Part shown: piece by piece, positions 1 to 10,839 of the stretch
Numbering within the stretch: the stretch's first letter is position 1
Layout: each line of letters opens with the position of its first letter
Assembly: GCA_030323885.1 (NCBI GenBank)
Contig: CM059198.1
Location: 58,368,917 to 58,432,916 of the forward strand
From: Branchipolynoe longqiensis
Lineage: Eukaryota > Annelida > Polychaeta > Phyllodocida > Polynoidae
Direction: 5' to 3'
Length of the DNA: 64,000 bases
Made by a program: the position numbers and the translations under genes
Notes under the pieces: generated by a model
Seen by the model: the letters and a program-made list of their open reading frames with translations, nothing else
The model's database searches: none
What the model was told of the DNA's origin: nothing

Positions 1-8
1 GCATTTAT

Positions 9-220
9 TCCTGGGAGATGATGAAAATGGGAAATATTGCGCACACACCTGTCGGCGCTTTCGGGGCTAGTGTGCTAACCATTACACTACCTAGCCTCCC
101 TGATGCAATCACCCTATCCATCCATCCTTGTATGTGTGACTCCTTTCCTGAGCATAGACTAATACACTCGTCCCCCTCGAATGGTAAATCTTGTTAATGG
201 TTTACGTGCAAAAGTAATGT
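9..220 (-). mobile_element. TRIM-type LTR element, 3' LTR and start of internal region (split copy)
   Basis: Read on the minus strand, this holds a diverged 3' LTR of the tRNA-bearing TRIM family (see 13055-13555). The B-box region is badly decayed, but the A-box part and the sequence around the ACTCGTCCCCCT purine-tract complement are clear. The internal domain continues after a SINE-A insertion, at 557-690. The 5' LTR is missing: homology stops near 690. More diverged than the other copies, so probably older. Confidence 0.75.
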
Positions 221-556
221 TTGTTTGTTGTTGTTTTACACCCTACCAACATCTAAGGTGATATCAGGACAGGTACCGACTTGGCACAGTGCGCACTCAT
301 GGCGACTTTATAATGCTGTCCCACTGGGAAACCATGCTGCCGGCACCATTACCTGGTATCCCACTCAGTCACATTATCCTGACACTGAGCACACCAGTCC
401 CTGCCCTGTCCTAATAATGCCGAGCGCCTGGCTAGGAAGCCACAAGTATCAATTTTTAAGTCATTGGTTTGACTCGACTAGGGTTCGAACCCATGACCCC
501 ACGATCTACCAACACGGGAGACGGACGCTCTAACTCATTCGGCCATCCCGTCTGGT
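221..556 (-). mobile_element. SINE-A copy, full length, nested in a TRIM
   Basis: This copy defines the SINE-A family. Read on the minus strand it has a tRNA-like head with a TGGCCGAAT-type A box and a GGTTCGAACCC B box, then a roughly 250-bp body that includes GTGACTGAGTGGGATA, and a tail GATGTTGGTAGGGTGTAAAA ending in AACAACAAACAAA. It is flanked by an exact 12-bp duplication, CAAAAGTAATGT, at 209-220 and 557-568. The target is the internal domain of a TRIM, so the SINE is younger. SINEs are Pol III-transcribed and depend on a partner LINE; the partner is not identified here. Confidence 0.9.
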
Positions 557-690
557 CAAAAGTAATGTAATGCTTGCAATTACATACATGCAATGCGCTT
601 ACATATATACAAATAAAGGGTTGGTTCAACAAATGATACACCATGTAACTTGTACAGGATCATGGTCATGGCGATCAGTGCCCAACCCAA
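557..690 (-). mobile_element. TRIM internal domain, continuation
   Basis: Continues the element of 9-220 beyond the SINE-A insertion. It contains the internal-domain landmarks in reverse order: the GCTTGCAATTACATACATG stretch, GGTTGGTTCAACA, and the CTTGTACAGGATC next to the primer-binding-like site. Homology fades after about 690, where a 5' LTR would be expected. Confidence 0.75.
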
Positions 691-1020
691 GATGACCGAT
701 ATCATTTCACCAATATAAGCAGCTTCAAAATACACAAACACATTCATGTTCGGTCTTGACATTTGTGAACAGGTAATGTTGCGCAAGACATAATTTGCTG
801 GTGGTTAAATTAAGGCTGACCTGAATAAATTACTCGATATCAGAACTTTGACCATTCGAAGGGCGTCCATAAAAATGCAGGTGCCGGCGTCCACGGAAGG
901 AACGCCGGCGTCCCCAGTAACAAGCCCAGCGTGCCGGGCCTGGATTTCCGTCGATACCCTGCTGTGAGGGAGGAATTCGGATTGGCCTGTTTAGCTATAT
1001 CTCTGTTTATGGGTACTGTG
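691..1020. other. no gene seen
   Basis: Mixed-composition sequence with no open frame of interest. Between about 860 and 960 there are short GCCGGCGTCC repeats, but nothing recognisable as a family. Confidence 0.5.
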
Positions 1021-1260
1021 AGGTTGAGGGTGGAGGGTGGATGATGGTGGTGGTGGTGTGGGGGTGGGGGTGGGGGTGGGGGCGGGGGGAGGGGGGGGGG
1101 GCGTTGAGCGGGTTAATGGAGGTGTTTGGGGTGGGGTTGAGGGGATGAGGGAGGCAGGTCGTACGGGAGTGATTAACACAGGTGGGTGGTGAGGAGGCGC
1201 AGAGATGAGGAGAGGGGGCAGAGGGGGTGGGGGTGGCCGGGGCTTGTTGAGGTGAGAGCT
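1021..1260. repeat. G-rich low-complexity tract
   Basis: GGGGGTGGGGG-type simple sequence (1065-1110) followed by degenerate GGGT/GAGG repeats. Several four-run G tracts on the plus strand could form G-quadruplexes. Open frames across it are proline- or glycine-rich by composition alone. Confidence 0.8.
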
Positions 1261-1427
1261 TTCCTTGCTAGGTGTGTTGCCGAGGTGTGTTGGTGAGTTG
1301 TCTTTGCGAGGTGTGTTGATGGCCGGCGTGTGGACGAGGCGGGTCTTTGGGCGCCGGGTGCCGGGCGTCGGAGACTGGGCGCCGGGCGCCGGTACAGTAC
1401 TCTTAGTCGCCATGGTGTTCGGGGCCC

Positions 1428-1515
1428 CACACACCACCACCACCACCGGCCGGCACCACCACCATCACCGGCACCACACACACCGGCACCAACACTACCG
1501 GCACACCGACACTGG
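1428..1515. repeat. CACCAC/CCGGCA minisatellite
   Basis: Short degenerate repeats of CACCAC and CACCGGCACCA. No flanking structure suggests an exon. Confidence 0.75.
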
Positions 1516-1609
1516 CGGGTCCCTGACCAATCCTAGTTATCCCTCTCAGCCCCTGTCGGCCGGCTTGCCTCTGTAAAATGGTTGTACCGTGAGTAGGAAG
1601 CCTGAAGCC

Positions 1610-1765
1610 TGGTTCCCACCGCCCACCGCCCGCCGCCCGCCGCCCGCCGCCCGTCGCCCGCCGCCCACCCGCCACCTGCCGCCTGCCGCCTGCCGCCCGC
1701 CGCCCGCCGCTGCCGCCCAGCGCCCACTTCTCGCAGCCCGCCTCCCACCGCCCACCTCTCGCCGG
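1610..1765. repeat. GCCGCCC minisatellite
   Basis: Tandem 7-bp units (GCCGCCC and GCCGCCT variants), very GC-rich. Open in several frames on both strands, which is expected for a short stop-free unit. Confidence 0.85.
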
Positions 1766-1864
1766 CCGCCCCAACCCCCACATCCCCCGCATCCCTCCCC
1801 TCCCCCGCATCCACTGTATCACCCGCTGGGATTCAAGCCAACCAGCCAGTGTTCCTAGTGTTTG

Positions 1865-2215
1865 TAGCATGTGCAGTGTTTACAATATTCACTGTGTGAA
1901 CAGTGTTTGCAATGTTCACAGTCTCTTCTGTAACCACAATGGTTACAGTGTTCACAGAGCTTGCCACGCCCATAGTGTTTGTCGGGACCTCAGCGTTCAC
2001 AGTGTTCGAAGTGTTCACAGGGTTTGCAGTGTTCACAGTGTTCACAATGTTCACAGTGTTCACAGTGTTTGCAGTGTTCACAGTATTCACAATGTTCACA
2101 CTGTTCACAGTGTTCATGGTGTTCACGGTGTTCACAGGATCCACATTGTTCACAATATTTAGAGTGTTCACAATGTTCACACTGTTCACACTTTTCACTG
2201 CGGCGCTTAAATTCA
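1865..2215. repeat. 9-bp minisatellite (GTGTTCACA)
   Basis: Roughly 38 imperfect copies of a 9-bp unit, consensus GTGTTCACA with TTTGCA and ATGTTC variants. Because 9 is a multiple of 3, all plus-strand frames and two minus-strand frames stay open, giving VFT, CSQ, NTV and EHC peptide repeats. These are artefacts of the period. Confidence 0.9.
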
Positions 2216-2350
2216 CACAACCACACATACGCCTGTACACTCGCATACACCTACATAGACACACTCATTCACACATCCACATCAGCATCCACAAATAGGC
2301 ACTGACACACACATACATGCACACCTGCACACAGACACACACTGGCATGC
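2216..2350. repeat. CACA/ACAC-rich simple sequence
   Basis: Degenerate ACACACACAT and ACACAC runs following the 9-bp minisatellite. Confidence 0.6.
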
Positions 2351-2514
2351 ACCTCAGATACCGGCGTCGGTCCGGCAGGGCAGCACTTGCCTTGCCCAGT
2401 TTCCGGCGACGTGATATCGGCTTAGCATCTCTAGGTCATTTGTATTCTTGGGAGGCGGAGGAACCTTGTGGGGCATCGGCACCCGCACCAGCAACGAGCT
2501 GCAGGGAACCAGCG

Positions 2515-3240
2515 TGAGGGGCGGCCGACACCGGTATTGGGAGATGGGGGAGGGGGCAGTGTGAGGGGAGTGTCCGCCACGGAGGTGGGGTGGGGGCGGG
2601 CGGGGTGAGGGGAGTGCACCGGCACTGGGAGGTGGGGGACAGTGTGGGGGACTGCCACCGGTACTGGGAGGTTGGGGCAGTGTGATGGGCCGACACCGGT
2701 ATTGAGAGATGAGGGGGACAGAGTGAGGGGCTGACATGGTACTGGGAGGTGGGGGGGGGGGCGGTGTGAGGGGAGTGCACCGGTACTGGGAGTTGGGGGG
2801 GGGTGTGAGGGGAGTGCACCGGTACTGGGAGGTGGGGGACAGAGTGAGGGGCTGACACCGGTACCGGGAGGTGGGGGGAGTGTGAGGGGAGTGTACCAGC
2901 ACTGGGAGGTGGGGGGGGGGGGGGCCGACACTGGCAGCGGGTGATTGGGGGACCAGTGTGAAGCGCCGACACCGGCACCGGTAGGTGGGGACCAGTCTGA
3001 GGGGCCAAGACGTGGTTTGGGGACCAGTGTGAGGGGCTGAAACCGGCACCTGGATGTGGTGGACTAGTGTGAGGGGCCAACACTGGCAGGAGGTGGTTAG
3101 GGGACCAGCGTAAAGCGCCAACATCGGCAGTGGGAGGTGGAGGGGGGGACCAGTACGGGGCACCGGAACCAGCGCAGAGCAGGAGGCGGGAACAGAAGGC
3201 AGGATAGTGGTACCGGTAGCGACAGGCTTGGGGACCAGTG
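2515..3240. repeat. G-rich minisatellite with ACCGGTACTGGGAGGTGGGG core
   Basis: Diverged tandem units of about 40-65 bp, each with a CACCGGTACTGGGAGG-like core followed by GGGG and GTGTGAGGGG. Units are best conserved at 2600-2900 and decay on either side. The long minus-strand proline-rich frames (up to 269 aa) are translations of this satellite. Confidence 0.85.
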
Positions 3241-3465
3241 TGGGATAAGAGTGACGGGAAGTGAGAGGAGGCGGGGAGGCGGGGTGGGGGCGGGTGGGAG
3301 AGGGGAGGCGGTTCTGACAGGTCCCCGCTAAATTAGACTCGTGTGCACACGAGGTGCCCCGGCTGTCGGGGGCCTAGGGTCCGGGACCCAGCCGACCTGG
3401 AGCGGGCAGGATGGGATCAAGGCTGCGGGGCATAGCGAGAAGGGAGGCGGGCGGTGCAGGCCATT

Positions 3466-3793
3466 TGGATGGTTGTTGGAGTTTTACATCCCGAGAACAT
3501 CTAAGGTCACATCAGGACGGGAACTGACTTGTGCCAGTGTGCACTCATGTCGACTTTATAGTAACTACCCCACTGGGAAATTAGGCCACCAATACCATGA
3601 CCCGATATCCCACTCAGTCACATTATCCTGACACTGAGCCAACCAGTCCTTGCCCTATCCTATTAATGCCGATCGCCAAGGTAGGAAGTGATAAGTATCA
3701 ATTTTGTAAATCATTGGTTTGACTCGACCGGGAAACGAACTCCCGATATCCTGCACGGGAGGCATGCGCTCTATCGATTTGACAGTGCTGTGG
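3466..3793 (-). mobile_element. SINE-A copy
   Basis: Full-length minus-strand copy. The tail lies at 3466-3510 (TTGTTGGAGTTTTACATC) and the tRNA head at 3715-3793, including CGACCGGGAAACGAACTCCC (complement of the B box). Confidence 0.85.
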
Positions 3794-3879
3794 AAGATTG
3801 AGGCAGAAGGAGAGGGGCGGGTGGAAAGTCGAGGGAGTCCCCTGAGAAATGGATCTTGTAAGCCCATACAATCCCGCAC

Positions 3880-4020
3880 ATACTACTTACATAATCCCCA
3901 CACAATACCCATACAATCACGCGCATAATATTAATAACCCCATAATATCCATGCAATACCCATACAATACACACACAAAACCAACACAATACCTACACAA
4001 TACCAACACAATACCCTCCC
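3880..4020. repeat. ACAATACCCATACAATA simple repeat
   Basis: Degenerate ~10-14 bp A/C/T repeat (ACACAATACC, CATACAATCC). No unit is conserved enough to be called a satellite. Confidence 0.65.
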
Positions 4021-4139
4021 CACACATACCAACGCAAATCCGCAACCCCAGCTCGCGTCCTGCTCAGAATATCAATGCTCCCTGCTGCCATATGCACCAA
4101 CAGCACCATCTCCCTGTCCTCCCACACCACTCCCCTGCT

Positions 4140-4255
4140 CTCCTCGTCCATCCACCACACACACACACACAACCCCCTCACTCCTCCTCCTCCTCCTCCA
4201 CAGCGGCTCCTCCACACCCACACCCACCTCACCCCCACTCACATCCACACTGCCA
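4140..4255. repeat. CA and CTC low-complexity tract
   Basis: (CA)n near 4156, (CTC)n near 4181 and CACACCCACACCC to 4250. Confidence 0.7.
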
Positions 4256-4729
4256 TATTGGATTACAGACAAAAACCTGCCGTCGCGCCAAGTCAGATGG
4301 AAAGAAACCATTACCGGCTTCTGGTCCGCCATCGCCGCCTCCTCACATGCCATCGAGATTTGATGGCAATATTAAATAGATATAAAAGAATTTCTCATCC
4401 TTCTATTTTTTTTTACTTATTGCGATTTCCGGTTCTAGGAAGGAGGTATCACCAGTGGGAACGGAGGGATGGTGGGCGTGAGCTGCGTTTGCGTTGCAGG
4501 ATTCCAGATTTAGGATTTATGATGGGAGATTATCTGCAGCCCCCTGACACCACCACCACCACAGACACACCTCCCATCCAATGGTCACGTGACGTAGTGA
4601 CGGTAATCCAGCCATGCTTTTTGTGTGTGTGAAGAGGAGGAGGTTGGGTGGGCGTTCCTCGTTGGGGATTTGAATGAACAGACAGACAGACAAAAGCAAG
4701 GTCATTAATTCACCGATATCCAGGGTGGG

Positions 4730-5600
4730 ATTTTCTTATTCTGGGGTTTACCATCTCAGCACATGAGTGACCCCCTTCCGGAAGAAATACTGTCACACAC
4801 AGACAGACACCCATACAGACATACATACAGACATGGTAATTCATCGATACCCAGTGGGGGGTTTTCTTCTATTGGGGTTTACCCACCCAGCACATTAGTC
4901 AACCCTGGTGACAGGAATATTGTCAGACAGACAGAGAGAAACAGACAAGCAGGGTCATTCAGCGATGTCGACGGTGGGGTTTTCTTCTTCTTCTGGGGTT
5001 TACCCGCCCAGCACATGAGTGACCCCTGCTGGCAGCAATATTGTCACACACAGACAGACATACAAACAGGGTCATACATTGATACCCAGGGTGGGTGGTT
5101 GTTCTTCTTCTGGGGTTTACCTGCCCATGACATCAGTGACCCCTGCTGGCGGCAATATTGTCACACACAAACAGACAGACAAACAGGGTCATACATTGAT
5201 ACCCAGGATGGGTTGTTCTTCTTCTTCTGGGGTTTACCCGCCCAGCACATGAGTGACCCCTGCTCACAGCAATATTGTCACACACAGACAGGCAGACAAA
5301 CGGGGTCATACATTGATACCCAGGGTGGCTTGTTGTTCTTCTTCTGGGGTTTACCCACCCAGGACATGAGTGATCCCTGCTCAGAGCAATATTGTCACAC
5401 ACAGACAGACAAACAAACGGGGTCATACATTGATACCCAGGGTGGGTTGTTGTTCTTCTTCTGGGGTTTACCTGCCCAGGACATGAGTGACCCCTGCTGG
5501 CAGAAATATTGTCACACACACAGACATACAAATAAACAGGGCATACATTGATACCCAGAGTGGTTTGTTGTCCTTCTTCCGGGGTTTACCCGACCAGGAC
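4730..5600 (+). repeat. 117-bp satellite, eight units
   Basis: The landmark GGGGTTTACC recurs at 4743, 4874, 4995, 5112, 5229, 5346, 5463 and 5581. Spacing is 131 and 121 in the older units, then 117-118. Each unit carries CAGCACATGAGTGACCCCTG, a CAATATTGTCACACA segment, an ACAGACAGACA stretch and a TTCTTCTTCT stretch. Since 117 is 39 codons, one plus frame stays open for 262 codons with an FFFFWGLPAQHMSDP repeat. I see no start context, splice signals or known domain, so I call it a satellite. Confidence 0.9.
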
Positions 5601-5639
5601 ATGAGTGACCCCTGGTGGCAGTAATATTTTGCCGTGCGC

Positions 5640-6300
5640 GGGGAGTGGATTAGAATCTGACAGATTCGTTTGAACTCCATCGACCAGTGGTTGTAGACAC
5701 GTGACTTTGCTAAGTGATTGGTTGGGGTTTTAGCTCTTGGTTTTCCTATGATGAGTAGGAGGTAACCCTTCACTTCAGGATATCGCTAGAAAGCTAGGTA
5801 AGCTGCTCAATTTTCACATTGTGACAGTGTATCAGTGTGCCTTGAGTGAGGTTGACTCCGTGAACTTGATATAAAGTCCACAGCTGGCATCTGTGGGTTG
5901 TGTATGCAGGCTATAATGAAATCAATACAGGCAAGAAGAGAAAGGAAGAGTATAAAGAATGAAAGTAGAGAGAGAGACAATGCCCTTAGGTTTATTATTA
6001 TATAGTGGTACATGGATCGTTCCACAAATGAACATAAAGCATCCCTGTGTCACCATGGCTACAGTGATCTGCCCACCACCACCATGCGGTGTGGCTGCTT
6101 GGCCTGCACCTGCCTGAGCTGAGTGGGTGGTGATGCGTGACTAACAGAGGGGGGAGGGGGGTAGTGAGTAGAGCTCCAATTGCCCCTTACACACTATCTT
6201 TAGTGCCTCCTTCACACTATATACCTAATACACAATTACTATTGACCATAAGTAAAGGATCACCAGCAACTATATAAATACATTCATGCACCTGGCACTA
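5640..6300. other. no gene seen; short local repeats
   Basis: Mostly unique sequence. A ~60-bp segment starting CTCAATTTTCACATTGTGAC at 5808 recurs, diverged, at 6740 and partly at 6670, each time followed by GAGTGAGGTTGA-like sequence. No coding signal found. Confidence 0.5.
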
Positions 6301-6310
6301 TAGCAATCAA

Positions 6311-6592
6311 TCAATCAATAGTTCCGTCCTCTAGTCGAGGGTTGGATGCAATGGTTCTCCACTTGTCCCAATGGTGTGCTGTTCTGATAGATTGTGCATA
6401 ATTCAAGCCTGTCCACTGTGAAATATTTGTAAACCATGATGTTATTGGTCTCCCTCTCCCTCTGCTGCCATTCACCTTCCCTTCCAACAATGTATGGTAT
6501 ACTGAACTCTGACGAATGATGTGGCCAAAATAAATAAGTTTCTTTGTCTGTATAGTGGCAAACAAGCATTTCTTATTTTTGATATAAACCAT
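6311..6592 (-). pseudogene. LINE reverse-transcriptase protein, C-terminal stump
   Basis: A 93-codon minus-strand frame without internal stops. Its peptide has YFGHIIR, then RGRGRPITSW, WTGLNYAQSIRTA and WDKWRTIASNPR near the end. This order (FGH, a basic RGRGRP block, W-x-x-I, a DK/DRxxWR motif) is the usual C-terminal tail after the RT domain in several animal non-LTR clades (established family knowledge; clade not resolved). The frame ends directly at a (TTGA)4 tail at 6307-6319, as expected for a LINE 3' end. Upstream RT sequence is absent, so this is a 5'-truncated, dead copy. Confidence 0.8.
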
Positions 6593-6770
6593 TTACCATT
6601 ATAGTCCATTTGCATTCCCCCACCAATACTATACAATGTGACAGGACTGCAATGCTAGATGATCTTCTCACTCATCACCAGTACATCGGGGTGGTCTGAG
6701 GGAGGTTGACTCTGTCACCTTCTGACATCAACTCAATGCGCTCAATTTTCATCTTGTGACAGTACATCAA

Positions 6771-7084
6771 GGTGGCCTGAGTGAGATTGATTCCCGTCCG
6801 GAAGGTCCGGAGTTCGATTCCCAATCGAGTCAAACCAATGACTTACAAAATTGATACGTATCCCGACCTACCCTGGCGGTCAGCATTATTAGGATAGGCC
6901 AAGGAATGGTTGGCTCAGTTTCAGGATAATGTGACTGAGTAGGATATCTGGTCAAGGTGCAGGCGGTAGGTGGGGCAGCACTAATATAATGTGTCAGGAT
7001 TGCGCATTGCTACAATCCAGTACCCATCCTGATATGATCTTAGATGTTGCCAGTGTATAACACTCCAACAACCAACCAACCAAC
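6771..7084 (+). mobile_element. SINE-A copy
   Basis: Plus-strand copy with a degraded A-box region, a clear B box (AGTTCGATTCCC near 6811), body and AACAACCAACCAACCAAC tail. No convincing target duplication found. Confidence 0.85.
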
Positions 7085-7579
7085 TTCTGCTCTCATTTGT
7101 GGTGAGTTGCTCATTATTGTCCGTTCCTAACCCGTACAACTAGTCACTTTCCGCTGAGCCTCATCCAGGGCCAACTGGAGGCGAATGTGCTTTCTCGTCC
7201 GACGTCAACAGAACCCTAGTGGGGTAGCAGGGCGACCTTACGTGTGTGTGTTGGTGATAGGGGAGGATGAATGAGATGGATGAGAGAGAGGGGTGATGGG
7301 AGGATGGGAGATGTGTGTGGAGAGGGCATTGAACTCGTCAGTGCATTGGTAATCTACAGTGGTAGCACCTCCCATCCATTCAACAACAACCAAGATCGGT
7401 ATGAAAACTTATTTTTAAAACACAAATAAGAATCCCACACAATTAGCATTACTTCATTGTCTATGGAAGGACAGATATACTTGTTGGTGCAGTGTGTGGC
7501 TGGGGTTTTCTTGCAGACAGTAATGCTGGCTGATAATTAGGTGGGCATGCGGTGAAGGCCACAGCCTCGGTATGACGAG
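7085..7579. other. no gene seen
   Basis: Unique sequence with a short GAGAGAGG/GGGATGGG stretch near 7260-7330. Confidence 0.4.
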
Positions 7580-7923
7580 ACCAGATGGGAAGGCCAAATG
7601 AGTTGAGCATCCGTCTCTCATTTTTGTAGATTGAGGGATTCGAATCCACCGGTTCTAACCCTGGTCAAAGTCAAAGCGATGACTTAAAAATGTATACTTG
7701 TCACTTGCTAGATTGGCACTCAGCATTATTAGGATATGGCAAGGACTGGTTAGACTAAGGATAATGTAACTGAGTGGGATATTGGGTCATGGTGCTGGCT
7801 GGTAACATAGTCTCCCAGTGGGGCAGCACTATCAAGTCAGCATGAGTGTGCACTGTCACAAGTCAGTACCCATCCTGATATGATGTTCGATGTTGCCAGG
7901 ATGTAAAACTCCAACAACCAACC
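7580..7923 (+). mobile_element. SINE-A copy, diverged
   Basis: Plus-strand copy. The head is decayed (GATTCGAATCC near 7637 is the B-box remnant) but the body and the CCAACAACCAACC tail are recognisable. Confidence 0.8.
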
Positions 7924-8630
7924 GGCGTTATGAGTATGAGACATGCAGGGCTGGATGGGGGTGTAGGGGGTGGGTTGGAGGGGGGAGAAGCTGTATGCTG
8001 GTGGTGTCTTTTTTCTCTTTTTGTTAGCTTTGAGGGGTTTCTTCCACTAGGGTGGTGCTCCCTCCACATCCTGCCACTTCTGGTCTGGCAGTGGTGTTTG
8101 GTTGTGTAGGGTAGGTCGTGCGCATGTCAGGGCACGGTGCACGGTGGGTAATTTTTGTTTATTTTTGTTTTATTGATACAGTATTTATTCTGACCATAGT
8201 GTGTAAGCTCTCGCCAGGGTGCTTGTTTTCAACGCTGGACAGCTGTGACGAATGTTATGGTGTAAGCCTGGGTTCCAGTTCCGGGTTGGTATCCGGGACA
8301 TCCACCAGCATTTATTTAAGTAGTTAGTATCTATGTTAGTTTTTTTTGGTTTTTATGGGGGGTATAACTTCCTATCATATAACTAATATTGTAGCCTAGT
8401 ATGTACATCTAGTGAGAGGGTAATAGGCTTGTGGATGAGTGCCCAGTGCCTTTGTTGCCATCACTCATCGCCTGCCTGGGAAGGTCTAATCGTTACAGCA
8501 GCAGCCCGCTAGGCCTGCTCGGGCTAGACCCTGGCGCTGGTGCAGGCCAGTGCGCCTGTAACAGGCCAGTGCAGGCTGGTACGTATACAACCTGCTTTAT
8601 ACCAGTGACGTCATAGTGTATGAGTAGTAT
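7924..8630. other. no gene seen
   Basis: Unique sequence. Short open frames (for example 8118-8327) have no recognisable domain. Confidence 0.4.
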
Positions 8631-8637
8631 AGTAGTC

Positions 8638-9153
8638 TGCACTGACCCATCAGGCAATGCGCCACATAGACAGGTATGCGAGGGATATGGTGTTGACAAC
8701 AGGGTGAGGACATCAGGGAGCCTAGGTGGTGTAATGGTTAGCACACTGGCTGGGAATGCAAGAGATGTGTGTTCGATTCCCGCTATACGCACACGATTTC
8801 CCATTTTCATCATCCCCATGACACTGGTGCTATGACCAGGATGCTGTCCAAGCTACAATCTGTATGGGTGTTGAACCTACCCTGTGTATGTATATGTAAA
8901 AGCATTGCCAGTATGTATGCAAGTGTAAGCATTAAATGCCCATTTAAAAGACTTACAAGCCAAGAGGATGAGTGTAGTAGTCTGCACAGACCTTACAGGA
9001 AAGTTACCACACAGACAGCTAGCCATGGGCAAGGTGGTGACATCAGGGAGCCTAGTTGGTGTAATTCCTAGGGCACTGGCCCGGAATGAAAGAGGTGTGG
9101 GTTCTATTCCAATTCTCCGCACACTATTTCCCATTGTCATCACCCCCACAAAA
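8638..9153 (+). mobile_element. TRIM with tRNA-like LTRs, complete copy 1
   Basis: 5' LTR 8638-8823, internal region 8824-8972, 3' LTR 8973-9153, flanked by the 4-bp duplication GTAG (8634-8637 and 9154-9157). The LTR tRNA-like segments lie near 8719-8793 and 9047-9122. The termini have decayed (TATAGT for TGTAGT, and a degraded 3' end) and the LTRs differ from each other at many positions. This is therefore the oldest of the five complete copies. Confidence 0.85.
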
Positions 9154-9900
9154 GTAGTATGAAACGAATTGATCTATGATATAACTGCCTTTGATATATA
9201 TCTGCATATGAAACAGCGTATTAGATAATATTTTAGAACTGACTGTTTTGTTTTGGTATGCGGGTTTGGGTTTATACTGGAATTAAATAGTACTCAGTAC
9301 TCCAATTCAACAGGTTGCAATCGTACTACTTCCCAACAGAATGATCTGTACTTGTACAAACTCGTATAATATGTACTAATATAACACAATGTGCTGTTCA
9401 CTGGGATATAGCAATCTGCAATGCAAAAGTATACAACACATTAGTGATTACTACTATGACAGAGTCTACTAGTGCAACAGTTTACTATGCACATGGCGAC
9501 AACATCATGCGCTAACAAATATTATAAAACACATGTGGCCTCGGGAAAGGCCTGGGGGAGGCCAGGGAAAGCGGAAGGCCTTTTTTTTGGTAAAGTATTT
9601 ATTCATCTGAATATGACATTTGTCAGTGCTGGAGCACTGGTCCTCCAGCCATCTTACTATTGGAATCGACAGTCTAAATAATCTACGTTTGGTCAGTGCT
9701 GTATTAGTCACAGCACCGATCATGTAGAATTAAGGGAGTGGCTCCTGCTGTATAATGTACATCACCAGTCACTGTGGTTCATTCAATAATGGGGAGCAGA
9801 ACCGAGTAGAAGATGTATACTCGGGGAAAGTCAAACAACTTACACAGGGAAAGAGGGACCTAGCAAGCCCGTAATATATTAATATTCAGGAAGCTACATC
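9154..9900. other. no gene seen
   Basis: AT-rich unique sequence with only short uninformative frames. Confidence 0.4.
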
Positions 9901-9904
9901 TTTC

Positions 9905-9995
9905 CTAATGCAGATCAATTCGTTTCATACTACTGGCGTGGGGGTGATAGTGTGCCTGGAATGGGGAATCGAACCCACACCTCACTACATATGAA
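9905..9995 (-). mobile_element. TRIM 3'-LTR fragment plus copied flank
   Basis: A minus-strand fragment including GGAATCGAACCCACACCT (B box complement) and GGGGGTGATAGTGTGCC. Outside the LTR, GATCAATTCGTTTCATACTA at 9914-9934 matches, inverted, the host flank of the copy ending at 9153 (TAGTATGAAACGAATTGATC at 9156-9175). This indicates an inverted duplication of that junction rather than an independent insertion. Confidence 0.7.
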
Positions 9996-10560
9996 CACAC
10001 ATTGCTGGTCCTACAAGTGATAAGCAATAGTTGTGTTTGATATTGGCAGTTATATTTGATTTCTGCACTGGAAGAACTCATCCCGTCCCAAACCTGCCTC
10101 CATTCCATTGGTGTCCTGCTACGGGTTGAGGCTAGCAAATAGCGTATGGTCACGAGTGAGTAAATTGGGGTCCTCATCAAAAAGATCTTATATAATGATC
10201 ATACCACTATTCATTTTACACTAGTATAGAACAGACTACTACAGACTGGTCCCTGAGCCCTCATATATGTCTTAGCGCTGCCATATACTAGGCCCTCTCC
10301 ACATCAGCTACAAGCTGCTCACAGATCACCTCGTTATCCACCCTCCTTGTGACGTCAGAGGCTGGCGTCTCAGTTCAAAGCCGGCAGTATTGATGGCCAA
10401 TCAGCTTTCAGTCTGACCTTAGCTGATACTGATCCCCACCCAGCCCTATCAGCGGAAAGGGATTGGTGGAACTAATCTCTGCTTTGACTGGCAGGCATTG
10501 CCTAATCAGGTCACCAGCATTGTCAGGCCAACCCTTCCCAAGCCGTGTAACTCTTGTTTT
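9996..10560. other. no gene seen
   Basis: Unique sequence without coding signal. Confidence 0.4.
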
Positions 10561-10562
10561 TA

Positions 10563-10576
10563 CCACCAGGGGGCGA
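10563..10576 (+). promoter_or_regulatory. CTCF-like core motif
   Basis: CCACCAGGGGGCGA matches the well-known bilaterian CTCF core (CCACCAGGGGGCGC) at 13 of 14 positions. Motif match only; no occupancy evidence. Confidence 0.4.
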
Positions 10577-10839
10577 CACACCGGCAAGCTCATTTAGTGT
10601 GCCGGGTGTCGAGTGGGGGTGGGGGGTGGGGGGAGAACACTCACTTTGCACGGCAGTCCGCTACCCATCCTTTCCCATCCTTAGCTACACCAATCCCTCC
10701 AACCCGCCAAGCCTCATGTCTAGAACCAACCACAGCCATACCCACTCCCTCACTCCACTCCTCTCCCCAACCACGCACACTCCTTCAACTGAGATGGCAG
10801 TTCCATCCATACCCTCACCCCAACCCACATCTCACTTCA

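Noticed and set aside
2354..3163. 269-codon minus-strand Pro-rich frame
   Set aside because: Translation of the G-rich minisatellite; stop-free by composition.
8638..9153. tandem dimer of tRNA-derived SINEs
   Set aside because: Constant interior length, TG...CA boundaries and 4-bp target duplications at every complete copy fit an LTR element better than a SINE dimer.
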